Part shown: positions 34,344 to 45,835 of the stretch, piece after piece
Numbering within the stretch: position 1 is the stretch's first letter
Layout of the letters: every line of letters begins with the position of its first letter
Origin: JAMQPK01 sp963782595
GTDB taxonomy: Bacteria > Acidobacteriota > Vicinamibacteria > Vicinamibacterales > JAMQPK01
Reading direction: 5' to 3'
NCBI GenBank assembly: GCA_963782595.1
Contig: CAWAKJ010000002.1
Location: 1,550,001-1,614,000, forward strand
Length of the DNA stretch: 64,000 bases
Notes under the pieces: generated by a model
What the model saw: the letters and a program-made list of their open reading frames with translations, nothing else
Databases searched by the model: none
What the model was told of the DNA's origin: nothing
Position numbers and translations under genes: made by a program

Positions 34344-34556
34344 GTGAAACTCCTGCTCAGTGTCTTCATCGAAGCCATTGCCGGCATCTCGTTGGCCGGC
34401 TTCCTGCTGGCCATCATCGTGCCTGCGCTGAACCGCTATCGGCCGATCGCTGGCAAGAACACGACAGCGTTGGTCATCGTGGCGGTGATCGTACTAGTCA
34501 CGGCCGGCGTGCTCTTTCGGCCTGGCAGCGCTATCAACCGATGGATACGACGCTGA
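34344..34556 (+). CDS. Small two-helix membrane protein
   Basis: 70 residues starting with GTG, after a GAGGAG site. Two transmembrane helices (about 4-29 and 41-60) are joined by NRYRPIAGKNT, ending in a basic tail NRWIRR. It is not a known family to me. Close coupling to the secreted Cys/Trp-rich protein suggests it may assist or protect against it; that is a guess. Confidence 0.55.
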   Translation: MKLLLSVFIEAIAGISLAGFLLAIIVPALNRYRPIAGKNTTALVIVAVIVLVTAGVLFRPGSAINRWIRR

Positions 34557-34583
34557 TCCGACGACAATAGATTGCGAACTGCC

Positions 34584-34614
34584 CGATCTGACGGGAGGGT
34601 CACCCGTCAGATCG
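34584..34614. terminator. Perfect 12-bp hairpin after the small membrane protein gene
   Basis: CGATCTGACGGG (34584-34595) pairs with CCCGTCAGATCG (34603-34614) around a seven-base loop, 28 bases after the stop. No T-run follows, so it may be a Rho-assisted or processing site or a repeat. Confidence 0.5.
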
Positions 34615-34700
34615 CTGGTGTTCAAACCGCGAACCCGCGAGTCTGCGAATCTGCCAATTGACAGTCCCTTGACCCCTGCGTTCCCGCATAGTACCTTGAA

Positions 34701-34790
34701 CCCTTCGGCCCGCCTCCGCAGCTGTGCTGCTACGGCGCCCTTCGGTGAACTCAGGGCGGCCCGAGCGGAGTCGAGGGCCGCGGCAAGCCC
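34701..34790. repeat. Composite interspersed repeat before gcvT
   Basis: The gap holds cttcggcccgcctccgca, then ctacggcgcccttcggtgaa and an arm cggagtcgagggc that pairs with it. The CCTTCG...CGAAGG-like words resemble the 16155 and 33489 repeats. I see no glycine riboswitch pattern here. Confidence 0.4.
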
Positions 34791-34805
34791 CTCTTTCGCG
34801 CCTCA

Positions 34806-35921
34806 ATGAACCAATCTTCGACCGAACAGCTCAGGAAAACGCCGCTGAACGCCCGCCATCGCGCTCTTGGCGCGCGAATGGTGCCTTTTGGCGGATGGGA
34901 TATGCCTGTCGAGTACTCGGGCATCACGAACGAGCACCTGGCTGTGCGCACCAAGGCTGGCTTGTTCGATGTCAGCCACATGGGGCAAATCGAAGTGGCG
35001 GGGAAGGATGCTCTCGCAGCCGTACAGCGCATCTCCTCGAACGACGCCACCAAGTTGAGCGTCGGGCAGGCGCAATATTCAGCGCTCACAACCCCAGCAG
35101 GCACTTTTGTCGACGACCTGATTGTGTACCGGCTCGCGGGCGAGCACTATCTGCTCGTAGTGAATGCCGGTAACATCGAACGCGCTTACAAGTGGATCGT
35201 CGAACACACGCGCACGGTTGGCGACGTCGCCGTCGTCAACTCGAGCTCGAGATATGCGCTGCTGGCCGTTCAGGGGCCTGCCGCACCCGATATCGTCCAG
35301 CAACTGACCGGTGCCGACCTCGCGTCGGTCAAGTATTACTGGTTCACGCATGGCGAAGTCGCCGGTGTGCGTAGCATCATTGCGCGGACGGGGTACACAG
35401 GCGAGGACGGCTTCGAGTTGTTCATTCCACCTGCGTCAGCCGAGCGCGTTTGGAATACGATCCTCGAAACAGGCGCGGCTGCCGGCATCGTTCCGGTTGG
35501 CCTTGGCGCACGCGACACGCTGCGGCTCGAAGCGGGCATGCACCTGTCCGGCCAGGACATCGACGAAACCACGACCGTGCTCGAGGCCGATCTGGGATGG
35601 ATCATCGGCTGGAAGAAAGACGACTTCATCGGCAAGGCGTCGCTTGAAGATCAGAAAAAGACCGGCTTGACCCGGAAGCTCGTCGGATTCGAGATGACAG
35701 CTCCAGGGATAGCCCGTCACGGCTATACGGCGCACACTCGGAGCGGCGACGGTGTGGTGACCAGCGGCACGCAGACGCCGCTGCTGAAAAAAGCCCTCGG
35801 CATGGCGTATCTGCCAATCGAGGCGACCCCGCTTGGCACCGAATTCGAGATCGACATTCGCGGCCGCCGCACGCCCGCGCGGGTTGTTGCCAGGCAATTC
35901 TACAAACGTCCCCGGAGCTGA
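34806..35921 (+). CDS. gcvT: Glycine cleavage system T protein (aminomethyltransferase)
   Basis: 371 residues. Takes the aminomethyl group from lipoylated H protein and, with tetrahydrofolate, makes methylene-THF and ammonia. Family marks: TPLNARHRALGARMVPFGGW at the start, FDVSHMGQIEV, ARTGYTGEDGFELF, GLGARDTLRLEAGM and WIIGWKKDDFIGK. Full length. It is first in the gcvT-gcvH-gcvP operon (3- and 12-base gaps). Confidence 0.96.
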   Translation: MNQSSTEQLRKTPLNARHRALGARMVPFGGWDMPVEYSGITNEHLAVRTKAGLFDVSHMGQIEVAGKDALAAVQRISSNDATKLSVGQAQYSALTTPAGTFVDDLIVYRLAGEHYLLVVNAGNIERAYKWIVEHTRTVGDVAVVNSSSRYALLAVQGPAAPDIVQQLTGADLASVKYYWFTHGEVAGVRSIIARTGYTGEDGFELFIPPASAERVWNTILETGAAAGIVPVGLGARDTLRLEAGMHLSGQDIDETTTVLEADLGWIIGWKKDDFIGKASLEDQKKTGLTRKLVGFEMTAPGIARHGYTAHTRSGDGVVTSGTQTPLLKKALGMAYLPIEATPLGTEFEIDIRGRRTPARVVARQFYKRPRS

Positions 35922-35924
35922 GAC

Positions 35925-36296
35925 ATGTATCCTGCCGACCGCCGCTACACTAAAGATCACGAATGGATCATCGTCACGGGGACTCTCGGCCGCGTCGGCG
36001 TCACCGACTTCGCGCAGAAGCAGCTTGGCGATGTCGTCTTCGTCGACCCGCCCGATATCGGTCGCGCGGTATCGCAGGGCCAAAGCGCCGGCAACATCGA
36101 ATCGGTCAAGGCCGTCTCAGAGCTCTACAGCCCGGCTTCCGGTAAGGTGGTAGCCGTCAATGGCGCTGTGAGCTCGACGCCGGAGCTCGTGAACAAGGAT
36201 CCGCACGGCACGTGGTTGTTCGAGATCGAGCTCAGCCATCCGGACGAGGTGGCCAATCTGCTCAACAACGATCAGTATGCGGAACTGGTGAAATAA
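35925..36296 (+). CDS. gcvH: Glycine cleavage system H protein
   Basis: 123 residues. Swinging-arm carrier of the glycine cleavage complex. The lipoyl lysine is K62 in ESVKAVSELYSP, with the DFAQKQLGDVVFVDPPD segment before it and TWLFEIELSHPDE after it. Standard length; begins 3 bases after gcvT. Confidence 0.96.
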   Translation: MYPADRRYTKDHEWIIVTGTLGRVGVTDFAQKQLGDVVFVDPPDIGRAVSQGQSAGNIESVKAVSELYSPASGKVVAVNGAVSSTPELVNKDPHGTWLFEIELSHPDEVANLLNNDQYAELVK

Positions 36297-36308
36297 GCCA
36301 CGCTGGAC

Positions 36309-39191
36309 ATGCCCATAGATTCTCCTGACACCTTCGAACAACGCCATATTGGACCGGACGAACGGCAACAGGCCGAGATGCTTCGAGTCGTCGGCGCCCG
36401 GTCGCTCGACGCGCTCATCGATGCGGCGCTGCCGGCGAGCATCCGGCTCAGGAAGCCCCTGCACATGCCGCCGGCCGAGACCGAGCACGAGTACCTGGAC
36501 CGCCTTCGCTCGGTCGCCGCCAGGAACCTGCGCTTCAAGTCGTTCATCGGGATGGGGTACTACGGCACCATCACGCCGAGCGTCATTCTTCGGTGCCTCT
36601 TCGAGAACCCGTCCTGGTACACGCCGTATACGCCATATCAGGCCGAGATCGCACAAGGCAGGCTCGAATCGCTCCTCAATTTCCAGACGATGGTGTGCGA
36701 TCTCACGGGAATGGAGATTGCCACCGCCTCGCTGCTCGACGAGGCGACGGCTGCCGGCGAGGCCATGACATTGCTGCATCGTGTTCAGGCTCGCCACGCC
36801 GGCGACGCCCGCAACACGTTCTGGGTCGGCGAACGCACCTATCCGCAGGTGCTCGACGTGCTCAAGGGACGCGCCGAGCCGCTGGGTGTCAACATTGTGC
36901 TGGGCGATCCCGCTTCGCCGGCCTTCGGCCCCGATGTATTTGGCGCCTACGTGCAATCGCCCGACGACTACGGCGTCCTCGTCGACCTGCGGACATTCAT
37001 CAATCGCGCGCACGAGCAGAATGTGCTCGTCGCGGTAGCCACCGACCTGCTCGCGCTGACCCTCGCGATGCCTCCCGGTGAAATCGGCGCCGATGTCGTC
37101 GTCGGCAGCGCGCAGCGTTTTGGTGTGCCGATGGGGTACGGGGGCCCGCATGCTGCGTTTCTCGCGACGCGCGAGTTGTTCGTCAGGCAGGCGCCGGGAC
37201 GCATCATCGGTGTCTCCGTCGATGCGCACGGCGCCCTCGCGTACCGGATGACGCTGCAGACACGCGAACAGCACATACGGCGCGAAAAGGCGACTTCGAA
37301 CATCTGTACCGCACAGGCGCTCCTCGCCAACATTGCGGCGATGTACGGCGTGTATCACGGACCGGACGGCCTTACAGCAATTGCGCGCCGGACCCACGCG
37401 CTTGCGCTGACGCTTGAACGCGCGGCGACATCGCTGGGTTATGCGCAGAAGAACGAGACCTATTTCGACACACTCAGACTCCAGGTGCCCGAAGGCATCG
37501 GCGAGACACCTGTGGCGATCAAAGCTATCGCCGAGCGGGCCGCGCTGAACTTCAGATATTTCGACAGCCGTCACATCGGCATCGCCCTCGATGAAACGAC
37601 GACGCTGCGCGACGTCCAGCTTGTGGCCGCCGTGCTGGCAGAAGCGGCGAAGAAACCTGTTCCGACGGTCACGAAGATTGAGCCGGCGCGTAATCTGCCG
37701 GCCGGCCTGGCCCGTCAGTCGCCGTTCATGACCCACCCGGTTTTCTCGGCGCATCGTTCGGAAACCAAGATGATGCGCTACCTGAAGAGCCTCGAACGGA
37801 AAGACGTGGGTCTCGATCGCTCGATGATTCCGCTCGGATCCTGCACGATGAAGCTGAATGCGGCCTCCGAGATGATCCCGGTCACGTGGCCGGAATTCTC
37901 CGCGATTCACCCATTCGCGCCGCTCGAACAGGTTCAGGGTTACGCCGAGATCATCAGCGAGCTCGAGCAGGCGCTGGCGGAGATCACCGGCTTCGCGGCT
38001 GTGTCGCTGCAGCCCAACTCGGGCGCGCAAGGCGAGCTTGCAGGCTTGATGGTGATTCGGGCGTATCACCACTCGCGCGGCGATGTCAGGCGCGACGTCG
38101 TGCTGATTCCGTCATCAGCCCACGGCACCAATCCCGCGAGCGCGGTGATGGCAGGCCTCAGAGTGATTGTGGTTGCGACCGATGCGAACGGCAACGTCGA
38201 CGTCGCCGACCTCCAGGCCAAGGCTGCGCAACATGGCGATCGTCTTGCCGCTCTCATGATCACCTACCCGTCGACACACGGTGTCTTCGAAGACGCGATT
38301 CAGGAGATCTGCTCGGTCATTCATCAGCACGGCGGACAGGTCTATATGGATGGCGCCAATATGAATGCCCAGGTCGGGCTGACCAGTCCCGCCGCCATCG
38401 GCGCCGATGTGTGTCACCTGAACCTGCACAAGACGTTTGCCATTCCGCACGGCGGCGGCGGACCGGGCATGGGCCCGATTGGCGTCGCATCACACCTAGC
38501 GCCGTTCCTTCCCGGACACCCAGTCGTGCGCGTCGGAGGTCCCGAGGCCATCCGAGCGGTCGCGGCCGCGCCATGGGGCTCGGCCAGCATTCTCCTGATC
38601 TCTTACGGCTACATCCGCATGCTGGGTGCGGAAGGGATGACCAACGCCACGAAGCACGCGATTCTGAACGCCAACTACATCAAGAAACGCCTCGAGCCGC
38701 ACTACGACGTCTTGTACACGCGGCCCAACGGCACCGTCGCGCACGAGATGATTTTCGATCTGCGTCGCTTCAAGGCGTCCGGCGTCGAAGAGCTCGACGT
38801 GGCCAAACGGTTGATGGACTATGGCTTTCATGCGCCAACAGTCTCGTTTCCGGTCGCCGGTACCCTGATGATCGAACCAACAGAGAGCGAGTCGCAGGAA
38901 GAGCTCGACCGCTTCTGCGATGCGATGATTGCGATCCGTCAGGAAATCCAGATGGTCGTCGACGGCAAGACCGATCCAAGAGACAACGTGCTGAAGAACG
39001 CGCCGCACACGGCGGCGGCGATTGCGGCCGATGATTGGACGCATCCGTACAGCCGGCAACAGGCCGCCTTTCCGCTGCCGTTCGTCAAGGCCGACAAGTT
39101 CTGGCCGCCGGTCGGGCGTATCGACAACGCACACGGCGACAGAAACCTCATCTGCACCTGTCCTGACATCGCAGAGTACGTGAACACTTAA
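36309..39191 (+). CDS. gcvP: Glycine dehydrogenase (decarboxylating), P protein
   Basis: 960 residues, the fused P1+P2 form. PLP enzyme that decarboxylates glycine and loads its aminomethyl group on GcvH. The PLP lysine is K708 in NLHKTFAIPHGGGGPGMGP; other family marks are FIGMGYYGTITP, YTPYQAEIAQGRLE and SMIPLGSCTMKLNA. Together with gcvT and gcvH it forms a complete cleavage system apart from the shared dihydrolipoamide dehydrogenase. Confidence 0.97.
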   Translation: MPIDSPDTFEQRHIGPDERQQAEMLRVVGARSLDALIDAALPASIRLRKPLHMPPAETEHEYLDRLRSVAARNLRFKSFIGMGYYGTITPSVILRCLFENPSWYTPYTPYQAEIAQGRLESLLNFQTMVCDLTGMEIATASLLDEATAAGEAMTLLHRVQARHAGDARNTFWVGERTYPQVLDVLKGRAEPLGVNIVLGDPASPAFGPDVFGAYVQSPDDYGVLVDLRTFINRAHEQNVLVAVATDLLALTLAMPPGEIGADVVVGSAQRFGVPMGYGGPHAAFLATRELFVRQAPGRIIGVSVDAHGALAYRMTLQTREQHIRREKATSNICTAQALLANIAAMYGVYHGPDGLTAIARRTHALALTLERAATSLGYAQKNETYFDTLRLQVPEGIGETPVAIKAIAERAALNFRYFDSRHIGIALDETTTLRDVQLVAAVLAEAAKKPVPTVTKIEPARNLPAGLARQSPFMTHPVFSAHRSETKMMRYLKSLERKDVGLDRSMIPLGSCTMKLNAASEMIPVTWPEFSAIHPFAPLEQVQGYAEIISELEQALAEITGFAAVSLQPNSGAQGELAGLMVIRAYHHSRGDVRRDVVLIPSSAHGTNPASAVMAGLRVIVVATDANGNVDVADLQAKAAQHGDRLAALMITYPSTHGVFEDAIQEICSVIHQHGGQVYMDGANMNAQVGLTSPAAIGADVCHLNLHKTFAIPHGGGGPGMGPIGVASHLAPFLPGHPVVRVGGPEAIRAVAAAPWGSASILLISYGYIRMLGAEGMTNATKHAILNANYIKKRLEPHYDVLYTRPNGTVAHEMIFDLRRFKASGVEELDVAKRLMDYGFHAPTVSFPVAGTLMIEPTESESQEELDRFCDAMIAIRQEIQMVVDGKTDPRDNVLKNAPHTAAAIAADDWTHPYSRQQAAFPLPFVKADKFWPPVGRIDNAHGDRNLICTCPDIAEYVNT

Positions 39192-39198
39192 GCCAAGC

Positions 39199-40788
39199 AT
39201 GCGCGTGCTGAATGCCGCTCAGATGCGGGACGCAGACCGTCAGACCATCGAGGAAATCGGCATTCCGTCGATGGTGCTGATGGAAAACGCCGGCCGCCAG
39301 GTCGTCGCGGCCCTCGAAGCAGCCTACGACGATTTGAGCGACAAGCATGTCGCGGTGCTATGCGGCCCCGGCAACAATGGCGGCGACGGCTTCGTCGTCG
39401 CACGCACGCTGCACCAGCGATCCACCGACGTGTCAGTCTTCGTCGTCGCGACGCTGGCCGGCATTAAAGGCGACGCACGGCTGAACCTGGAAATCCTCGG
39501 ACGTCTCGGCCTCACGGTCGTCGAGATCTCAGACGAACACGCCTGGGATCTGCACTTTTCCGAAATTTCTCAATGCGATCTCATCGTAGACGCGATCTTC
39601 GGCACCGGCCTCAAATCTCCGCTGGCGGGACTGATGGAGACGGTTGCGGCCGATGTAAACGCGTCAGGGATTCCCGTCGTGGCCGTGGATCTGCCAACCG
39701 GCTTGTCTGCCGATCACGCCGAACCGATCGGCGAGTGCATTCGCGCCAACATCACGGTGACGCTGGCGGCTCCGAAACTTCCGCTGGTGCTGCCTCCGGG
39801 GGAAGCACAGGCGGGCAGCATCGTCGTCGCCGATATCGGCATCCCACCTGAGGTCGTCGACGGCCTTTCGGGCCCGCGCATCGAGCTGCTGACGCGCGAG
39901 GCGATGCGCGAGATCCTCCAGCCGCGCGAGTCGGACTCGCACAAAGGGGACTACGGGCATGTGCTCGTCATTGCCGGCTCGCGCGGCAAGACCGGCGCGG
40001 CACATCTCGCAGCCGTGGGCGCCCTGCGCTCGGGCGCCGGGCTCGTCACGATCGCAACGCCGCGAACCGCACAGCCGATCGTCGCCGCGATGGGCGCCGA
40101 ATACATGACCGTGCCGCTCGATGAGACCCCCGACGGAACGATCGCGCTCAGCGCCCTGGACCCGGTCCTCGAATTCGAGCCCGATGTCATCGCGGCCGGA
40201 CCCGGCCTCGGGACAACTCCCGATATCGTCGCGTTCATTCACGGCCTGGTAGCAAAAAGCGAAAGCCCCCTCGTGCTCGACGCTGATGCGCTGAATGTTC
40301 TCGCCTCCGAGCCAGACCTCCTGCAGAGCGGCACCGAAGGAGCCCGCCCTGTCATCATTACGCCCCACCCAGGGGAAATGGCCCGGCTCGCCAACACGTC
40401 GGTGGACGAGGTGCAGTCCAATCGCCTCGACACGGCGCGAGACTTTGCGGTCCAGCACCAGATCTACGTCGTGCTCAAGGGCTATCGCACCCTGGTTGCC
40501 ACGCCTGAAGGCAAGGTGTTCATCAACCCGCTGGGAAATCCCGGTATGGCGACTGGCGGCACGGGCGATGTCCTGGCCGGTGTGCTCGCCGCGTGGCTCG
40601 CACAACTGCTTGATGCCGAAGCCGCGTGCAAGATCGGCGTCTACCTGCACGCGCTCGCCGGCGATCTCACAGAGGCCGACGAAGGCGAAGTGGCGATGAC
40701 AGCCGGCGACCTCGCCGCGCATCTTGGCGACGCCGTGCTCGAGCTGACCGCCCGACGCCGTGTAAACCCCACAAATGGCCGATCCTGA
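39199..40788 (+). CDS. nnr: Bifunctional NAD(P)HX epimerase/dehydratase
   Basis: 529 residues. Repairs hydrated NAD(P)H: the N-terminal YjeF epimerase domain (AAQMRDADRQTIEEIGIPS, CGPGNNGGDGFVVA, DLPTGLSAD) is followed by the C-terminal ADP/ATP-dependent dehydratase with GSRGKTGAAHLAAVGALRSG, GPGLGTTPD, DADALNVL, TPHPGEM and NPGMATGGTGDVLAGVL. Domain order and length are typical of bacterial Nnr. It starts 7 bases after gcvP, and its 3' end overlaps tsaE by 14 bases, a common nnr-tsaE pairing. Confidence 0.95.
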   Translation: MRVLNAAQMRDADRQTIEEIGIPSMVLMENAGRQVVAALEAAYDDLSDKHVAVLCGPGNNGGDGFVVARTLHQRSTDVSVFVVATLAGIKGDARLNLEILGRLGLTVVEISDEHAWDLHFSEISQCDLIVDAIFGTGLKSPLAGLMETVAADVNASGIPVVAVDLPTGLSADHAEPIGECIRANITVTLAAPKLPLVLPPGEAQAGSIVVADIGIPPEVVDGLSGPRIELLTREAMREILQPRESDSHKGDYGHVLVIAGSRGKTGAAHLAAVGALRSGAGLVTIATPRTAQPIVAAMGAEYMTVPLDETPDGTIALSALDPVLEFEPDVIAAGPGLGTTPDIVAFIHGLVAKSESPLVLDADALNVLASEPDLLQSGTEGARPVIITPHPGEMARLANTSVDEVQSNRLDTARDFAVQHQIYVVLKGYRTLVATPEGKVFINPLGNPGMATGGTGDVLAGVLAAWLAQLLDAEAACKIGVYLHALAGDLTEADEGEVAMTAGDLAAHLGDAVLELTARRRVNPTNGRS

Positions 40789-41215
40789 GATCGTCACCAC
40801 CAGGTCCGAGCAGGAGACGTTCGCGATCGGCAGAAAGCTGGGGGAGGTTCTCCCCTCCGGGACGTTCGTATTGCTGCATGGCGACCTGGGCGCGGGCAAA
40901 ACCGCCTTTGTGCGCGGCATGGCTGCAGGTCTCGGCGCCGATCCCGGCGACGTCTCCAGCCCCACGTTCGTGCTCATCCAGCACTACAAAGGACGCGTTC
41001 TGCTGACTCATGTCGACCTTTACCGCCTCGACACCGGGGCTGCGGTTGACGATCTGGGATTGGAAGAAATGGCGGGCGGGGCAGTGGTCGCCATCGAATG
41101 GGCCGAGCGCTTACCGCGCCCGATCGACGACAGTGTGATCGTGCGGATAGAGGATCTGGGCGAGGACGAGCGCCGGATTACGATAGAAAACGGTTCCGGG
41201 ATCCTTTTTCGTTGA
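40775..41215 (+). CDS. tsaE: tRNA N6-threonylcarbamoyladenosine ATPase TsaE
   Basis: 146 residues. ATPase of the TsaBDE complex that makes t6A37 in tRNA. Walker A GDLGAGKT is at 36-43, followed by SSPTFVLIQHY and HVDLYRLD, then IEWAERLP. The overlap with nnr (14 bases) suggests co-translation. The last nine residues (ENGSGILFR) and the stop are coded by the left arm of a long terminator hairpin, so the C-terminal tail is variable sequence added by that repeat; family members usually end a few residues earlier or without it. Confidence 0.93.
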   Translation: MADPEIVTTRSEQETFAIGRKLGEVLPSGTFVLLHGDLGAGKTAFVRGMAAGLGADPGDVSSPTFVLIQHYKGRVLLTHVDLYRLDTGAAVDDLGLEEMAGGAVVAIEWAERLPRPIDDSVIVRIEDLGEDERRITIENGSGILFR

Positions 41216-41247
41216 TTCGCGCGAAAAAGGATCCCGGAACCGTTTTC
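41186..41247. terminator. Perfect 26-bp inverted repeat, bidirectional terminator
   Basis: The left arm 41186-41211 (gaaaacggttccggg then atcctttttcg) and the right arm 41222-41247 are exact reverse complements with a 10-base loop. Both arms carry A5/T5 tracts, so it can stop transcription from tsaE and from guaB. tsaE reads through the left arm and stops in the loop; the last base of the right arm belongs to the guaB stop. Confidence 0.9.
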
Positions 41248-42788
41248 TACTCCGATCGGTAGTTCGGCGCCTCTTTGGTAATCGTCACGTCGTGCACATG
41301 GCTCTCGCGGAACCCGGCGGCCGTGATCTTGATGAGGCGCGCTTCCTTCTGAAGCGTCGGGATGTTGCCGCAGCCACAATAACCCATGCCGGCCCGCAAT
41401 CCGCCGACCAACTGGTGAATCATCGAGGCGACGCTGCCTTTGTGGGCGACCCGGCCTTCGATGCCTTCCGGCACCAGCTTCTCAGGACCGGCTTTGCCCG
41501 TGCTTTCCAGCTCGAATTCATCCTGAAAGTACCGATCGCGACTCCCGCGGCGCATCGCACCGATCGATCCCATGCCGCGATACTCCTTGAAGCTGCGCCC
41601 CTGATACAGGATGAGCTCGCCGGGGCTTTCGTCGGTGCCGGCGAACAGATTTCCGATCATGACTGAGCTGGCGCCAACCGCAATCGCCTTCGTGATGTCG
41701 CCCGAGAACCGGATGCCCCCATCGGCAATCACCGGAATGTCGTGCGCGGCCGCAGCTCGCGCGCATTCCATCACGGCCGTAATCATCGGTACGCCGATGC
41801 CGGCGATCACACGCGTCGTGCAGATCGATCCGGCTCCGATGCCGACCTTCACGGCATCGACGCCGCGCTCGATCAGCGCTTCGGTCGCTTCCGCCGTGGC
41901 CACGTTGCCCGCAATCAGGTCGATACCTGGATGCTCACGCCGGATTCTCGCGACCATATCCAGAACATTCTGCGAGTGGCCGTGTGCCGTGTCGACGACC
42001 ACGACATCGACGTGCGCGGCCACGAGCGCGGCGGCACGTTCCGGCGTGTCGCGCGCGATGCCGACCGCGGCGCCTACGCGCAGACGGCCAAGCGTGTCTT
42101 TGCTCGCGTTCGGATATTTGATTTGCTTTTGAATGTCCTTGACCGTGATCAGGCCCTTCAGCTTGAAATCGCGATCGACGACGAGCAGCTTTTCGACTTT
42201 GTGGCGGTGCAGAATCTCGCGGGCCGCATCCAGTGTGGTGCCGACCGGCACGGTAATCAGGTTCTCGCGCGTCATCACCGCCGAAATCGGGCGATCGACG
42301 TTCGTTTCGAACCGCAGATCGCGATTGGTCAGAATGCCGACGAGGCGGCCTTCCTTCGCACCGCCTTCCGTAATCGGCACGCCCGAGATGCGGTACCTCT
42401 GCATCAACTCGAGCGCTTCGTGGATGCGATGCTCTGGAGACAGGGTGATCGGATTGACGATCATGCCGCTTTCCGATCGCTTCACCCGATCCACTTCCGA
42501 GGCCTGTTCCTCGATGGAGAGGTTCTTGTGAATGACGCCGATACCGCCATGCTGCGCCATGGCGATTGCCAGGGCGGACTCCGTGACGGTGTCCATGGCG
42601 GCGCTGGCGATCGGCACGTTCAGCTGAATATTCCGCGTAAATCGTGACGTGACGTCGACCTGGCTCGGAATGACCTTCGAGAGCCTCGGCACCAGCAATA
42701 CGTCGTCGAATGTCAGAGCGGTGGGGAGGTCGGTGATGAGGTCGGCCGCGCCCAACTGAAGGATTGACGATGCGTTTCTGGTCTCCAT
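41247..42788 (-). CDS. guaB: IMP dehydrogenase
   Basis: 513 residues from ATG 42788, with GAGGAATCC upstream; the longer frame to 42884 overlaps secA. Converts IMP to XMP in guanine nucleotide synthesis. The catalytic Cys323 lies in GIGAGSICTTRVIAG, two CBS motifs are inserted at about 108-225 (SGMIVNPITLSPEH and VMTRENLITVPVG), and IADGGIRFSGDITKAIA and MGSIGAMRRGSRDRYF complete the barrel and flap. It follows secA by 10 bases. Confidence 0.96.
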   Translation of the reverse strand: METRNASSILQLGAADLITDLPTALTFDDVLLVPRLSKVIPSQVDVTSRFTRNIQLNVPIASAAMDTVTESALAIAMAQHGGIGVIHKNLSIEEQASEVDRVKRSESGMIVNPITLSPEHRIHEALELMQRYRISGVPITEGGAKEGRLVGILTNRDLRFETNVDRPISAVMTRENLITVPVGTTLDAAREILHRHKVEKLLVVDRDFKLKGLITVKDIQKQIKYPNASKDTLGRLRVGAAVGIARDTPERAAALVAAHVDVVVVDTAHGHSQNVLDMVARIRREHPGIDLIAGNVATAEATEALIERGVDAVKVGIGAGSICTTRVIAGIGVPMITAVMECARAAAAHDIPVIADGGIRFSGDITKAIAVGASSVMIGNLFAGTDESPGELILYQGRSFKEYRGMGSIGAMRRGSRDRYFQDEFELESTGKAGPEKLVPEGIEGRVAHKGSVASMIHQLVGGLRAGMGYCGCGNIPTLQKEARLIKITAAGFRESHVHDVTITKEAPNYRSE

Positions 42789-42798
42789 GGATTCCTCG

Positions 42799-45720
<2,922 letters not shown>

Positions 45721-45796
45721 GAGGAATATTTCCGAGGGTAATCCGACAATTCTAACACAAGGTAAGACGGGGGCCGGGCTTGGCCGGTTGCGAGTT

Positions 45797-45834
45797 ACGT
45801 AGTGTCCGGCTGTAGTGTCCGGCTTTAGCCGGAC
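45797..45834. repeat. Tandem GTAGTGTCCGGCT repeat ending in a hairpin
   Basis: GTAGTGTCCGGC occurs twice in a row, and the second copy pairs with GCCGGAC (45817-45834; loop TTTA). It lies between the secA start and the M23 peptidase stop and may end transcription of the latter. Confidence 0.65.
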
Positions 45835-45835
45835 C

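Noticed and set aside
34557..34805. Possible glycine riboswitch before gcvT
   Set aside because: Neither the tandem aptamer consensus nor an expected linker could be seen; the gap holds a hairpin and interspersed repeats.
36117..38072. 651-residue minus-strand open frame opposite gcvP
   Set aside because: gcvH/gcvP are certain on the plus strand; the antisense frame has no family features and reflects codon-position GC bias.
45721..45796. Extra small gene upstream of secA
   Set aside because: Open frames here are antisense to secA or very short and lack ribosome binding sites.
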